Positions 22,180 to 31,651 of a stretch of 39,189 bases of DNA are shown here, in pieces; position 1 is the stretch's first letter, and every line of letters begins with the position of its first letter. The DNA is from an uncultured Spirochaetaceae bacterium. GTDB lineage: Bacteria > Spirochaetota > Spirochaetia > Treponematales > Treponemataceae. A program made the position numbers and the translations under genes. The stretch spans positions 1 to 39,189 of the forward strand of contig CACXCG010000059.1 in the NCBI GenBank assembly GCA_902766125.1, given 5' to 3'. The notes under the pieces are model-generated. The model ran no database searches, had not been told where the DNA came from, and saw only the letters and a list, made by a program, of their open reading frames with translations.

Positions 22180-23787
22180 TCAGCACTCTGTGTTGAACGG
22201 GGAAGCAGGAATACCATTCTTGCCAAAGAGTGTTACCGGTCCGTAGTTGTACCAGGCGTATCGTGCATACAGCGGTTGTGCAACATGCGGTGAGCTAAGG
22301 GTAAGCGTTCCGTCTGCGTTTACCTGTGCCTGTGCGGGGTAGAACTGTTTGTCTTTTCCTGCAAGTTCAAATGCTGAAAAATCAGCGGGAACCGTATTGT
22401 TCTGTCGTGCTTCAAGTTTAAAGTAGCGTTCGGTGCGCAGTTTGTCATCACAAAGCGTAAGTCCTGATGCAGCATTGTCAAAGTACAAAATCATTTTGTC
22501 TTCTGAAGGAACAGCGGTGCGTAATACGGGACTTTCGTTTTTTTCTTTTTCGATTAAACCGTATATGTTGCTCAATGCGCTGTCTGCCATGCGGAGTGCA
22601 AGCTGTTTTTTGTGCTTGGGATGAATGTCGTTGTATTCTCCCAGACCAAGTGCTACCGTCATGTGCGTATTGTGGACCGTCTGCCAGATTTTTTTCTGTG
22701 CTTCACGGATAAGCGGCCAGTTCTTAAAATCTTTGTCCTGCTTGTAACGGTTTTCGGGAAGCTGAACAAACAGGAAGGGCAGTGTGTCATCGTTCCAGTC
22801 TGTCCTCCACTGATCAATCAGTTCACGAAGCAGCTTGTAATAGAATGCAGGTTTGTGATCATCGCTTTCACCCTGATAATATATAAAGCCTTTAAGCGTA
22901 TACGGCATAATCCGCGAAATCATACATTCATATAATCCTGAGGGACGATACGGATTTTTGCATCCCATAGGACCTGGCCATAAGCATTTTCCGATTTGCT
23001 TTTGAACTTCGTCCCATTCTATCTGCGGATTTTCTTTGTACAGTGCATCGCATTTTTTCTGCCAGGCATCATTTGCAACAACATATTCATCATATTCCTT
23101 GCACTGCTGCTCAACAGATTTTCCGCGTGTTGCACTTTCATAGTCTGTAAGGTAGGTGCGTAAGTCTTCATCTTTTTCAAGACGCTCAGTGTTCATCCAT
23201 GCGCTTGCAGAAGTTCCGCCCCAGTTGCATCCAATGACGCCGACGGTTACACCCAGACGCTGTGAAAGCTGCTTTGCAAAAAAATATCCGACAGCTGACC
23301 AGTGAGTTTTGCCTTTGCTTTCTGACGTTTCCCACAAACTGTTTTTTTCGGCCTCATAGAATGCCTCATCTTTCCATGCGTTTTTGGGAGTGTAGTAAAA
23401 GCGTACCTGAGGAGCAAGATTTTGTTTTAATTCATCAGGGCCTTCGGTGCAGTTACCCAGTTCAAATTCCATGTTTGACTGACCGCCTGCAAGCCATACT
23501 TCCCCGACTGCAATATCGTTCAGGGAAAGAGTTGTTCCTTCACTTTCTGCGGTAAGGGTTACATCTTCCTGTGCGTCAAGCGGGCAAAGGTATGCTTTCC
23601 ACGTTCCGTCTGTTACGGTTGTGTGTGTTTGTGAAAGAATTGATTTGCCTTTGTCGTACAGCGTTACGGTAACTTCTTTTCCGTCAGTTCCGGTTCCAAA
23701 AATGCAGACCGGTTTGTTGCGCTGAAGCACCGCATGTGAAGAGAAAATACTTGCAAACGCAAATGCTTTAGTTGTGCTGCTGCTCAT
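22180..23787 (-). CDS. Sialate O-acetylesterase-like protein (SGNH/SASA family)
   Basis: 535 residues from the chosen start. The catalytic serine motif VWLAGGQSNMEFEL (S104), an Asn/Gly block with GVIGCNWGGTSASAW, YYQGESD and the C-terminal NDIHP (Asp-His pair) are those of the sialate 9-O-acetylesterase family, which removes acetyl groups from sialic acids or plant xylan. The N-terminus MSSSTTKAFAFASIF has no signal peptide, so it would act in the cytosol. An AAGGAG ribosome binding site lies about 10 nt upstream of the ATG at 23787, which is preferred to 23886. It overlaps the end of the acyl-CoA synthetase gene by 20 bp. Confidence 0.85.
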   Translation of the reverse strand: MSSSTTKAFAFASIFSSHAVLQRNKPVCIFGTGTDGKEVTVTLYDKGKSILSQTHTTVTDGTWKAYLCPLDAQEDVTLTAESEGTTLSLNDIAVGEVWLAGGQSNMEFELGNCTEGPDELKQNLAPQVRFYYTPKNAWKDEAFYEAEKNSLWETSESKGKTHWSAVGYFFAKQLSQRLGVTVGVIGCNWGGTSASAWMNTERLEKDEDLRTYLTDYESATRGKSVEQQCKEYDEYVVANDAWQKKCDALYKENPQIEWDEVQKQIGKCLWPGPMGCKNPYRPSGLYECMISRIMPYTLKGFIYYQGESDDHKPAFYYKLLRELIDQWRTDWNDDTLPFLFVQLPENRYKQDKDFKNWPLIREAQKKIWQTVHNTHMTVALGLGEYNDIHPKHKKQLALRMADSALSNIYGLIEKEKNESPVLRTAVPSEDKMILYFDNAASGLTLCDDKLRTERYFKLEARQNNTVPADFSAFELAGKDKQFYPAQAQVNADGTLTLSSPHVAQPLYARYAWYNYGPVTLFGKNGIPASPFNTEC

Positions 23788-25834
23788 CTGTCTGTTCTCC
23801 TTTTTTGTTTTTGAACAGAATTGTCTTAAGGGATTCCAGATTGATGTTAGGCAGATTGAGTGACGGTAACGGAATGCCGTGTGCAAGCATGTCGCTTAAA
23901 CTTTGCAGCTGCTGTGCCATTGCAGAGTCTGTGTACATGAGCGTAATCTGTTTTTTGTACAGTTCGTTTACCTGCTGCCTCATGACACTTCCTTTTGCAG
24001 AAAGTTCAACGCCTACTTCAAACGGTTTATCTAGGAATACAAACTTTCCGATTTTTTCGCATGACTTAAATCCGTTTTTAGGAGAAATCAGTTTTTCCAT
24101 TTCGCCAAAGATGAGCGTGCGGATTTTTTCGTTTCTAAGAAGCGAGTTTGCACTCTGACAGTCAATGTCATTCTGCTGAGCGTAATGTTCCAGTGCATCC
24201 ATAGCAGGAATGATGAGTGCTCCCAGACAGTTCTGATCCTGACCGACAATAACTGCTTTTGAAACATACGGAGATTCTTCCAGTTTGTTTTCAATAGGTA
24301 CCGGTTCTACGTTTTCTCCAGAACGAAGTACAATGGTATCTTTCTGTCTTCCGCGTACAATCAGTTCTTTGGTGTAGGTCTGGACAACAATGTCTCCGGT
24401 GTTGAACCATCCCTGCTGCAGAACCTGTGCAGTCAGTTCAGGCTCGTGATAGTATCCGTGCATGACATTTTTTCCGCGTACATAAAGCACTCCCTGTTCT
24501 CCGGGTTTGCACAGAGAGCCGTCTTTTGCACGTACCTGTATTTCGCAGTAGGGCATTGCCCGTCCGATTGTTCCCAGAACGGGTTTGCGGTAATCACGCA
24601 TGGCACAGATGGGAGCTGTTTCGGTAAGTCCGTAGCCTTCAATGATGCGGATTCCGATTGCGTTAAAGAATTTGTCTATGTACGGAGCAAGACCGCCGCC
24701 GCCGGACATGCCCAGTTTGAATTCTCCGCCCATGGTATCCTGTGCCTGGAGGAAGAACATATTGTCGCCTAAAATCTTAAGCGGTAAGAACAGCAGTATG
24801 GGAACATACAGCGCTTTGTTCAGTATGCGAAGGATAAAAGCCGGACGTTTATAGTGAAGATTGCGTTCGTGAATAATGTCATACATGACGTGAATTGCAC
24901 TTGCAGCCCACTTGCAGATTTTGAACAGCACGCCTTTTGCTTTTGAACCGGAAGCAGACTGTTTTTGAATGACTTTGTAGATTGCTTCCCACACGCGCGG
25001 AACACAGGCCATAAACTGCGGTTTGATTTTTTTCATGTCGGCAAGAATGACTGAACTTACCGGCTTTGAATAGCACAGGGAAACTCCCATGTCCATGAAT
25101 ACATATTCCATTTCGCGTTCGTAAATGTGCCACACGGGAAGTACGCATAAAGCTTTATCCTGCGGTTTAAGAGGAAGTCTTCCCCTTATGCCGCGCAGCT
25201 GACAGGTAAAGTTTAGATGCGTTAATTCAACACCCTTTGGTTTACCGGTTGTGCCTGAAGTAAAGATTATGGTTGCAGTGTCTGTCTCTTCGCCCGAGAA
25301 CATGATTTCTTCTACTGCACCCGGAACATTCTTACGGAACTCTTTTCCTTCCCGAAGGATTTCTTCAAAGCTGAACAGTGCCAGACCGTCAGTTTGCGTG
25401 CCACCAGTTTCCCGTCCCGTTGGATCTATCATGATGACTTCTTTGAGCAGGGGAAGCTGGTTTTTGCATTCGATTATTTTCTTTAAGCTGTAATTGCTTT
25501 CAACAATAACGGTAGAACATTCTGCAAAACTAAGGATGTAGGAAAGATCTTTAACGGTTGCTTCACTTCCGCGGGGAATATCAGCACAGCCAATAGCCAT
25601 AATGCCCATGCTGCAGGCAAGCCATTCCTTACGGTTGTCGCTTATAAGGCCTACTCTTGTGCCCGGATGAACTCCGCGCGAAAGCAGACCTGCTCCAAAG
25701 TCAAGTACGAGTTCAGAAAATTCTCCGTAGGTAATGCTCTGAAAGACACCGGTCTTATCTTTTGAAAACTGCAGTTCTGCAGCCGGAAACTCTTGTGCCC
25801 GTTCATACAGCATCTGGGGTATTGTTGCATACAT
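23768..25834 (-). CDS. Long-chain fatty-acid--CoA ligase (AMP-forming)
   Basis: 688 residues of the ANL adenylating superfamily, long-chain acyl-CoA synthetase branch. P-loop-like motif TIIFTSGTTGKPKGVELTH (residues 188-206), the YGLTETAPI motif near residue 400, and TGDIVVQ with a downstream RGRQKDTIVLRSGENV hinge. The middle region (about 320-360) is strongly hydrophobic, in line with membrane association. It activates fatty acids with ATP and CoA; with fabF elsewhere in the window it suggests both uptake and synthesis of fatty acids. Followed by the esterase gene with a 20 bp overlap. Confidence 0.9.
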   Translation of the reverse strand: MYATIPQMLYERAQEFPAAELQFSKDKTGVFQSITYGEFSELVLDFGAGLLSRGVHPGTRVGLISDNRKEWLACSMGIMAIGCADIPRGSEATVKDLSYILSFAECSTVIVESNYSLKKIIECKNQLPLLKEVIMIDPTGRETGGTQTDGLALFSFEEILREGKEFRKNVPGAVEEIMFSGEETDTATIIFTSGTTGKPKGVELTHLNFTCQLRGIRGRLPLKPQDKALCVLPVWHIYEREMEYVFMDMGVSLCYSKPVSSVILADMKKIKPQFMACVPRVWEAIYKVIQKQSASGSKAKGVLFKICKWAASAIHVMYDIIHERNLHYKRPAFILRILNKALYVPILLFLPLKILGDNMFFLQAQDTMGGEFKLGMSGGGGLAPYIDKFFNAIGIRIIEGYGLTETAPICAMRDYRKPVLGTIGRAMPYCEIQVRAKDGSLCKPGEQGVLYVRGKNVMHGYYHEPELTAQVLQQGWFNTGDIVVQTYTKELIVRGRQKDTIVLRSGENVEPVPIENKLEESPYVSKAVIVGQDQNCLGALIIPAMDALEHYAQQNDIDCQSANSLLRNEKIRTLIFGEMEKLISPKNGFKSCEKIGKFVFLDKPFEVGVELSAKGSVMRQQVNELYKKQITLMYTDSAMAQQLQSLSDMLAHGIPLPSLNLPNINLESLKTILFKNKKGEQTDEQQHN

Positions 25835-25842
25835 AATGGCTT

Positions 25843-25871
25843 ATCATGCAGTATTTATGGTTAAATTGCAA
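25843..25871 (-). promoter_or_regulatory. Possible promoter of the acyl-CoA ligase gene
   Basis: Minus strand: TTGCAA (25871-25866), 17 bp, CATGAT (25848-25843, 4 of 6 to consensus), 8 nt, ATG at 25834. Confidence 0.35.
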
Positions 25872-25915
25872 GCATACTTTTTTGTATACTCTTCCATAAA
25901 TAGTGCATTCCGTGC

Positions 25916-25921
25916 TATACT
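25916..25921 (+). promoter_or_regulatory. -10 box of argS, leaderless arrangement
   Basis: TATACT (25916-25921) ends 6 nt before the ATG at 25928. The best -35 is TTCCAT at 18 bp, which is weak. Confidence 0.5.
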
Positions 25922-25927
25922 GACCCT

Positions 25928-27769
25928 ATGGCAGATCAGAAAGAAGAATTTCGTGCACTGGTTTTTGATGCACTCAGTCAGTATAAGAAAGAAAAGGGCA
26001 TTGAAGGCGACGTAAGCCTTGATGCAGTTCGCGTTGAAACTCCTCCTAAACCGGAAATGGGAGACATTGGGGTTCCCCTGTTTGCATTTGCAAAGGCCTT
26101 CCGCATGGCACCGCCGGTAATTGCAAAGGATGTTGCCGCAATTATCGTGAAGACCTTAGGGGACTCAAAAAGCTTTACCTCTGTGGCTGCAGTAGGACCG
26201 TATGTCAATGCAACGCTTAACAAGGCATCTTCTGCGACAGATACACTCCGTACAATCTATGAACAGAAAGAAGCATACGGTTCACTTGCGCAGGATGGCA
26301 CAAAGCCGTTAGCAGGCCGCAAGGTTATGGTTGAATATTCCAGCCCCAATACCAATAAGCCGCTGCACCTGGGACACCTTCGTAACGATGCACTGGGAGA
26401 AAGTGTAAGCCGCATTCTGCACAAAGCTGGTGCCGATGTATTCAGAACCATTATCGTTAACAACCGCGGAATCCATATCTGTAAGTCAATGCTTGCATAC
26501 AAACTGTTCCACGAAAAAAACGGAGACACCCCCGAGTCGCTTGGCATGAAAGGCGATCACTTTGTAGGTCAGTGCTATGTAGAATTTGACCGCTACCTGA
26601 ACGGAGAAAAGGGCAAACCCGAAACTGCACATCCCGAAGCTCAGACTATGGCAGAAGAAATGCTGGTTAAGTGGGAAGAAGGGGACGCAGAAGTTCGTGC
26701 ACTGTGGCAGAAAATGAATGACTGGACGCTTAACGGCGTAAAAGAAACCTATAAACGCACCGGTGTTGGTTTTGACAAATACTATTTTGAAAGCGATACC
26801 TATCTGTTGGGAAAAGAAGTTATTGAAGAAGGTCTTTCAAAGGGAATTTTCTTCAAGGCAGAAGACGGCTCTGTACGCATTGATGTAAGTGATGCTGTCG
26901 GTAAGGGCCGCGACGGAAATGCCCAGCAGAAAGTGCTTTTACGAAAAGACGGTACTTCGGTATACATTACTCAGGATATAGGAACTGCAGTAAAACGTCA
27001 TCAGGACTGGCCGTACAATCAGATGGTATATGTTGTTGCAAATGAACAGAACTATCACTTTAAGGTTTTGTTCTACATTCTTCAGAAGATGGGCTATGAC
27101 TGGACAGACAAACTGCATCACTTAAGCTATGGTCTGGTAAATCTTCCCTCTGGAAGAATGAAAAGTCGCGAAGGAACCATTGTTGATGCAGATGATTTAA
27201 TTGACACCCTGCATGCCGATGCACTTGCTGCAATCAAAGAACGCGAACGTGATGAACAGGTTGGCGATGCTGACGAAGTTGCAGAAAAAGTTGCACTTGC
27301 TGCATTGCATTACTATCTGCTGCAGACTGCTCCGATAAAGGATATGCTGTTCCATCCGGAAGAGAGTATGTCGTTTAACGGAAATACAGGTCCGTACCTG
27401 CAGTACATGGGTGCACGCATTGCATCAATTCTCCGTAAGGCAGAAGAGGAGGGAGCCGGTGCTTCTTTTGAGGATGATATTCTGTCGCTTCTTTCTCATG
27501 AAAGTGAGTGGGCGCTCATAAAAAATCTGGCCCGTTATCCGCAGATTATTGCAAAGGCTGCAGAGGAACTTGATCCCAGCCAGGTTGCAGTCTATCTGTA
27601 CGAGTTGTGCCGTGACTTCAGTGCATTCTATCGCGACTGTCCCATCATGTCTGTTGTACAGACTGACAGCCGCCTTGCGTCTGCACGTCTGGCACTTGTT
27701 TCCTGCACACATACTGTTTTGAAGGATGCAATGAACTTAGTTCTTGTTCCGTATCTTGACCGTATGTAA
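25928..27769 (+). CDS. argS: Arginine--tRNA ligase
   Basis: 613 residues; charges tRNA-Arg with arginine in the cytosol. The class I signature HLGH is at 147-150 (KPLHLGHLRND). The KMSKS equivalent is degenerate, as is usual for ArgRS: SGRMKSREGT. The N-terminal additional domain has PEMGDIGVPLFAFAK, and the C-terminal anticodon-binding domain is helical (from about 470, with SFNGNTGPYLQY at its start). Length is a little above the bacterial average of 560-590. A hybrid histidine kinase gene follows after 12 nt. Confidence 0.95.
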   Translation: MADQKEEFRALVFDALSQYKKEKGIEGDVSLDAVRVETPPKPEMGDIGVPLFAFAKAFRMAPPVIAKDVAAIIVKTLGDSKSFTSVAAVGPYVNATLNKASSATDTLRTIYEQKEAYGSLAQDGTKPLAGRKVMVEYSSPNTNKPLHLGHLRNDALGESVSRILHKAGADVFRTIIVNNRGIHICKSMLAYKLFHEKNGDTPESLGMKGDHFVGQCYVEFDRYLNGEKGKPETAHPEAQTMAEEMLVKWEEGDAEVRALWQKMNDWTLNGVKETYKRTGVGFDKYYFESDTYLLGKEVIEEGLSKGIFFKAEDGSVRIDVSDAVGKGRDGNAQQKVLLRKDGTSVYITQDIGTAVKRHQDWPYNQMVYVVANEQNYHFKVLFYILQKMGYDWTDKLHHLSYGLVNLPSGRMKSREGTIVDADDLIDTLHADALAAIKERERDEQVGDADEVAEKVALAALHYYLLQTAPIKDMLFHPEESMSFNGNTGPYLQYMGARIASILRKAEEEGAGASFEDDILSLLSHESEWALIKNLARYPQIIAKAAEELDPSQVAVYLYELCRDFSAFYRDCPIMSVVQTDSRLASARLALVSCTHTVLKDAMNLVLVPYLDRM

Positions 27770-27781
27770 ACCGGAGGACGT

Positions 27782-30121
27782 ATGTCTCAGGCACTGGTAA
27801 CTGCGCTGCTTCGAATGGAAGCGGCGTGTTTTACAATAATTCTGTTTGTGGCGCATATTTATTTTTCTTCTCCAAAGAAAAAGACGTTCAGTCACCGTCT
27901 GTTTGCAGAACTGATTATCGTTGGCCTGATTAACGTTATCTTTGACGGTGTTACCGTGTACATGGTGTACAACCTGGATACCGTAAATCCGATTGCAAAT
28001 TTTCTGTGCCATAAAGTATTCTTAGGTTCATTGGTCGCAGTCCTGTTCCTTATCTTTGAATATATTGTTACGCTTGTATTTGCTGATGATGCAGAACGAA
28101 ATAAACGCCCCATCTGGGAACGGTTACCGTTTTACATTGGAGAAGGCTTAATTCTTTTTCTTCCCATTGAGTATGTTCAGACAGAACGCGGTAACTATTC
28201 GTACGGTCCGTATGCGTATGCGGCTTACGTGATTTTCTTTCTGTATCTTATTTCATCCATCGTTGTTGCAATTCGTGTATGGAAAAAAGTTGAACGCAGA
28301 AAAATTCAGGCAATTACGGTTGCACTCTTTTTTGTTGCGGTGTGTCTGATTATTCAGGGACTGTTTCCGTATGTACTTATTTCCTGTGTCGGCGTTACTA
28401 CGTCAGTTCTTGCGTTTTTCTTTACGGTTGAAACTCCCGATGCACAGAAGGTGCAAATCCTTACCGAAGAAAATGAAAAAGCAAATGCTGCCAGTGAAGC
28501 AAAGTCAGCATTCCTTGCAAACATGTCGCACGAAATCCGTACGCCTATAAATGCAGTGCTTGGCTTTAACGAAATTATCATCCGTGAAAGTACTGAACCA
28601 CAGATAATCGAATACGCACACGATATAGAAAATGCAGGAAAGACGCTTCTGGGAATCATCAACAATGTGCTGGACTTTTCCAAAATTGAAGCCGGCAAAA
28701 TGGAACTGCTTGAAAGAACGTATGAACTGTCTTCTCTTTTGAACGATGTCATGAACATGATGCTGTTCCGTGCCCGTGCAAAGAACCTGGAACTGAAAGT
28801 TAACGTTGATAAAAATATTCCTAACGCTCTGTTTGGCGATGACATGCGTCTGCGTCAGATTATGCTTAATGTTATGAGCAACGCAATCAAGTATACGGAG
28901 AAGGGAAGCATTACGCTGAATGTTTCGTATCAGAAGATTGAACAGGTTGACGAAAGCGGCTATATCAGTGCAGAAACGTTTGATTCAGTCGTAGATCACA
29001 TTATGCTTTCTGTTTCTGTTGTTGATACCGGTATGGGCATTAAAGGCGATGAACTTGAAAAGCTGTGCCTTCCGTTTGAACGCATGGATGAAGACCGTAA
29101 CCGCACCATTGAAGGAACCGGACTTGGCTTAAGCATTGTAAAGCGGCTTTTGAACATGATGGATTCTTCGCTGAAAGTTGAAAGCGAATACGGAAAAGGC
29201 TCATCGTTTGGATTTGATGTAAAACAGCGGGTTGTAGACTGGACTCCTATGGGAACCTTTGTTCAGACTGCAGGCGAAAAACAGGAAAAATATCACGAAT
29301 CGTTTATTGCTCCGACTGCCCGTGTTCTGATTGTTGATGACGTAAAACTGAACCTTATGGTTATTGCAGCTCTTCTTAAACCGCTTCAAATGCGCATTGA
29401 CACTGCTTCAAGCGGAAAAGAAGCTCTGGAACTGGTAAAAGACAATCTGTACGACGTAATCTTTCTGGATCACCGCATGCCCGAACTTGACGGTGTTGAA
29501 ACACTCAGCATTATGCGGAAAGAAAAAGGCGGTCTGAATGACGGCACTCCTGTGATTGCACTTACGGCAAATGCTGTTTCCGGTGCAAAAGAATTTTATC
29601 TTAGAAACGGATTTAAAGACTATCTTTCAAAACCGGTGGATATGCGTCATCTGGAAGAAGCACTCCGGGAACATCTTCCCAAGTCAAAGATTCAGGTTGT
29701 TCAGGATACTGCCGGTGGTGCAGAAGACAAAGGTTCAAAAAGCGCTGATGCTCAGACATCGGAAGGCTATGCACTTCCGGTTGATACTGCGGTTGGAATT
29801 GAAAACTGCGGTTCACAAGCATTGTACCGCGTTGTGCTTGGGGAGTTCTGCGAAAGTGCAGGAAAGAGTGCTGAACGCGTGCAGGAAACGCTTTCTGCCT
29901 CTGACTGGAAAAATCTGACGGTTGCCGTTCATTCAATCAAAAGTTCAGCACGAACAATTGGTGCCGCTCCGCTTGCAGAACTGGCTGCAACCGTAGAACA
30001 GTATGCCATTGCCGCAGACAGTAATGCACTGAAGGACAGTATCCCCAAACTGCTGGATCTGCTGGAACAATACCGCAAGAAACTGTCATCAGAAGAATTT
30101 CTGTCCATGCGTTTCTGCTAA
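27782..30121 (+). CDS. Hybrid sensor histidine kinase with membrane domain, receiver and Hpt
   Basis: 779 residues. About 6-7 hydrophobic segments (residues 10-215) form a membrane sensor. A short coiled-coil leads to the HisKA domain with phosphorylated H250 (SHEIRTPINAVLGF), then HATPase (N box NVMSNAIKYT, G boxes VVDTGMGIKGDEL and TGLGLSIVKRLL). The receiver begins VLIVDD; its phospho-acceptor is D563 in DHRMPELDG. The C-terminal Hpt domain has H717 in VHSIKSSARTIG. So a full phosphorelay is in one chain, and a partner response regulator with output domain must be elsewhere. GGAGG at 27773-27777 precedes the ATG. The signal sensed is unknown. Confidence 0.92.
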   Translation: MSQALVTALLRMEAACFTIILFVAHIYFSSPKKKTFSHRLFAELIIVGLINVIFDGVTVYMVYNLDTVNPIANFLCHKVFLGSLVAVLFLIFEYIVTLVFADDAERNKRPIWERLPFYIGEGLILFLPIEYVQTERGNYSYGPYAYAAYVIFFLYLISSIVVAIRVWKKVERRKIQAITVALFFVAVCLIIQGLFPYVLISCVGVTTSVLAFFFTVETPDAQKVQILTEENEKANAASEAKSAFLANMSHEIRTPINAVLGFNEIIIRESTEPQIIEYAHDIENAGKTLLGIINNVLDFSKIEAGKMELLERTYELSSLLNDVMNMMLFRARAKNLELKVNVDKNIPNALFGDDMRLRQIMLNVMSNAIKYTEKGSITLNVSYQKIEQVDESGYISAETFDSVVDHIMLSVSVVDTGMGIKGDELEKLCLPFERMDEDRNRTIEGTGLGLSIVKRLLNMMDSSLKVESEYGKGSSFGFDVKQRVVDWTPMGTFVQTAGEKQEKYHESFIAPTARVLIVDDVKLNLMVIAALLKPLQMRIDTASSGKEALELVKDNLYDVIFLDHRMPELDGVETLSIMRKEKGGLNDGTPVIALTANAVSGAKEFYLRNGFKDYLSKPVDMRHLEEALREHLPKSKIQVVQDTAGGAEDKGSKSADAQTSEGYALPVDTAVGIENCGSQALYRVVLGEFCESAGKSAERVQETLSASDWKNLTVAVHSIKSSARTIGAAPLAELAATVEQYAIAADSNALKDSIPKLLDLLEQYRKKLSSEEFLSMRFC

Positions 30122-30128
30122 AAAGCAC

Positions 30129-30157
30129 TTTCCCATTTAGAAGAAAAACAGTATCTT
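30129..30157 (+). promoter_or_regulatory. Promoter of the hypothetical - ptsN-like - tkt operon
   Basis: TTTCCC (30129-30134, weak), 17 bp, TATCTT (30152-30157), 6 nt, ATG at 30164. Confidence 0.4.
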
Positions 30158-30163
30158 ATAAGT

Positions 30164-31633
30164 ATGAAACCTCCCGTTGCCCATTTTGTAGAGCATTTCC
30201 TCAGAACCTGCCTGGACACATTTACAACCCGCGATTTTGTTAAGCATTTTGCTTCTATGGGCATTCGGATGACGGACAAGCAGGCGTTGGAATATATCCT
30301 CAATAATCCGTATGTCTATCAGCTTGAAGATAAATCGTTTGTTACCCGTGCAGGCATGTTTACCGGGGCGTACTTCAGCATAAAACCGACCGCACAGGAA
30401 GTTGCACAGGGGCTGTTTGTGGTGGGAGACCGCTGTCTTCCGTTTGTAGATGAAGAACTGCTTCCTTCCGAATTGATTTTCTGCGCAGATACCGAAGAAC
30501 TTTCTGCAAAGGTGGGTGTGTTCGATTCTGATTTTGCCATCGATGTGTATCAGCTGTTTGGCGAAGAATACGCTCCTCAGTACATTGCCTCTGACCCTGC
30601 AAATGCTCAGATTAATTTTGTTGACCGTAATTTTGAACTTCCTGCAACGGTTTCGCTGACCGGCTTTGATCTGGAACCGCTGGTACGGCGCTTTAACTTT
30701 ACCGAAGGTGACCGCCTGTTGTGTCACGTCATTGACTGGGATCTGGGAATTGTCGGCGTTCAGGTGCAGCATGCACACAATGATGTATTTGACACAAGCG
30801 TTCAGGCAACGAAGCGTCTTGAATGGTATGCCTTTTTGGAACAGTGCCTGCTCAACAGTTTTTCGGATGTGGGACCGTGCATGTCTATTGGCGAGCAGCT
30901 TGAAGTGGTGTTTGTTGACCAGAGGGACAAACTGTGTGTTCCCGACTGCGGCTCGGTGGAAGAATATGTTATGCGCTATGCAAGAAAAGTAGGCCTTGAA
31001 CATTACGGTGTTGAAACGCGGCTGTGGCACAAGGGTAAGGAAGTTCCTGCAATCGGTTCGTGGAATGACGAGCAGATGAAACTCATTAACGAGATTGAAT
31101 GGGTTACCATGGAAATGCGTGCCTTATACACAACCCCCGACTGTGTGTACGATGAGTTTTTGCGCGACATGTATTTTTGCCGGAAGGACGATCTGGATGA
31201 CCTTCTGGACTATATGTTTACTGAGGATTTTTCGTTCAGTAAGGCTCAGCGGAATCGCCTCTTGTTGCACATCAATGAAAGAAATGCTATACTCAGTCCG
31301 TGCTATAACTGGTTTGCTGACCAGAAAAAAGGGCCGGTACGACACGATACGCTTGAATTGTACCGTAACGTTTCGGCATTAGCATTCAGAATAGAATGTT
31401 CGGGTGGGGCGCTTGAAAAATATCCGCAGCAGGAACTGGTCATTTTGTCTCAACTGAACGGTCATCTGATGCGCATGATTTCTACGTTTGAAACCGATGA
31501 GCACATTGAACAGGAAGCCGATGCACTCATGCTGTCGCTTGAGGGTATGCGGTGTACGTTTGAGGATATAGAAGGCACCCTTGAATCTGCTTTTGAATCG
31601 CAGCGGTTAGGGCAGTTTAAGGTGCGTAAGTAA
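30164..31633 (+). CDS. Conserved hypothetical protein upstream of the EIIA protein
   Basis: 489 residues, acidic, with no signal peptide and no membrane segment. The N-terminal about 70 residues look like a winged-helix or similar small helical domain (FTTRDFVKHFASMGIRMTDK). The middle is mixed alpha/beta with several WD-like hydrophobic pairs (HVIDWDLGIVGVQVQ), and the C-terminus is a long helical region, about 390-489. I recognise no family and no catalytic motif. It is followed by an EIIA-type gene with an 18 bp gap, so a regulatory link is possible but unproven. Confidence 0.7.
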   Translation: MKPPVAHFVEHFLRTCLDTFTTRDFVKHFASMGIRMTDKQALEYILNNPYVYQLEDKSFVTRAGMFTGAYFSIKPTAQEVAQGLFVVGDRCLPFVDEELLPSELIFCADTEELSAKVGVFDSDFAIDVYQLFGEEYAPQYIASDPANAQINFVDRNFELPATVSLTGFDLEPLVRRFNFTEGDRLLCHVIDWDLGIVGVQVQHAHNDVFDTSVQATKRLEWYAFLEQCLLNSFSDVGPCMSIGEQLEVVFVDQRDKLCVPDCGSVEEYVMRYARKVGLEHYGVETRLWHKGKEVPAIGSWNDEQMKLINEIEWVTMEMRALYTTPDCVYDEFLRDMYFCRKDDLDDLLDYMFTEDFSFSKAQRNRLLLHINERNAILSPCYNWFADQKKGPVRHDTLELYRNVSALAFRIECSGGALEKYPQQELVILSQLNGHLMRMISTFETDEHIEQEADALMLSLEGMRCTFEDIEGTLESAFESQRLGQFKVRK

Positions 31634-31651
31634 TAAATTGGAGGTTGTGTT

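Noticed and set aside
25885..25890. Second TATACT upstream of argS as the main promoter
   Set aside because: It lacks a -35 hexamer at the right distance and would give a leader without a ribosome binding site; the box at 25916-25921 has the spacing of neighbouring genes.
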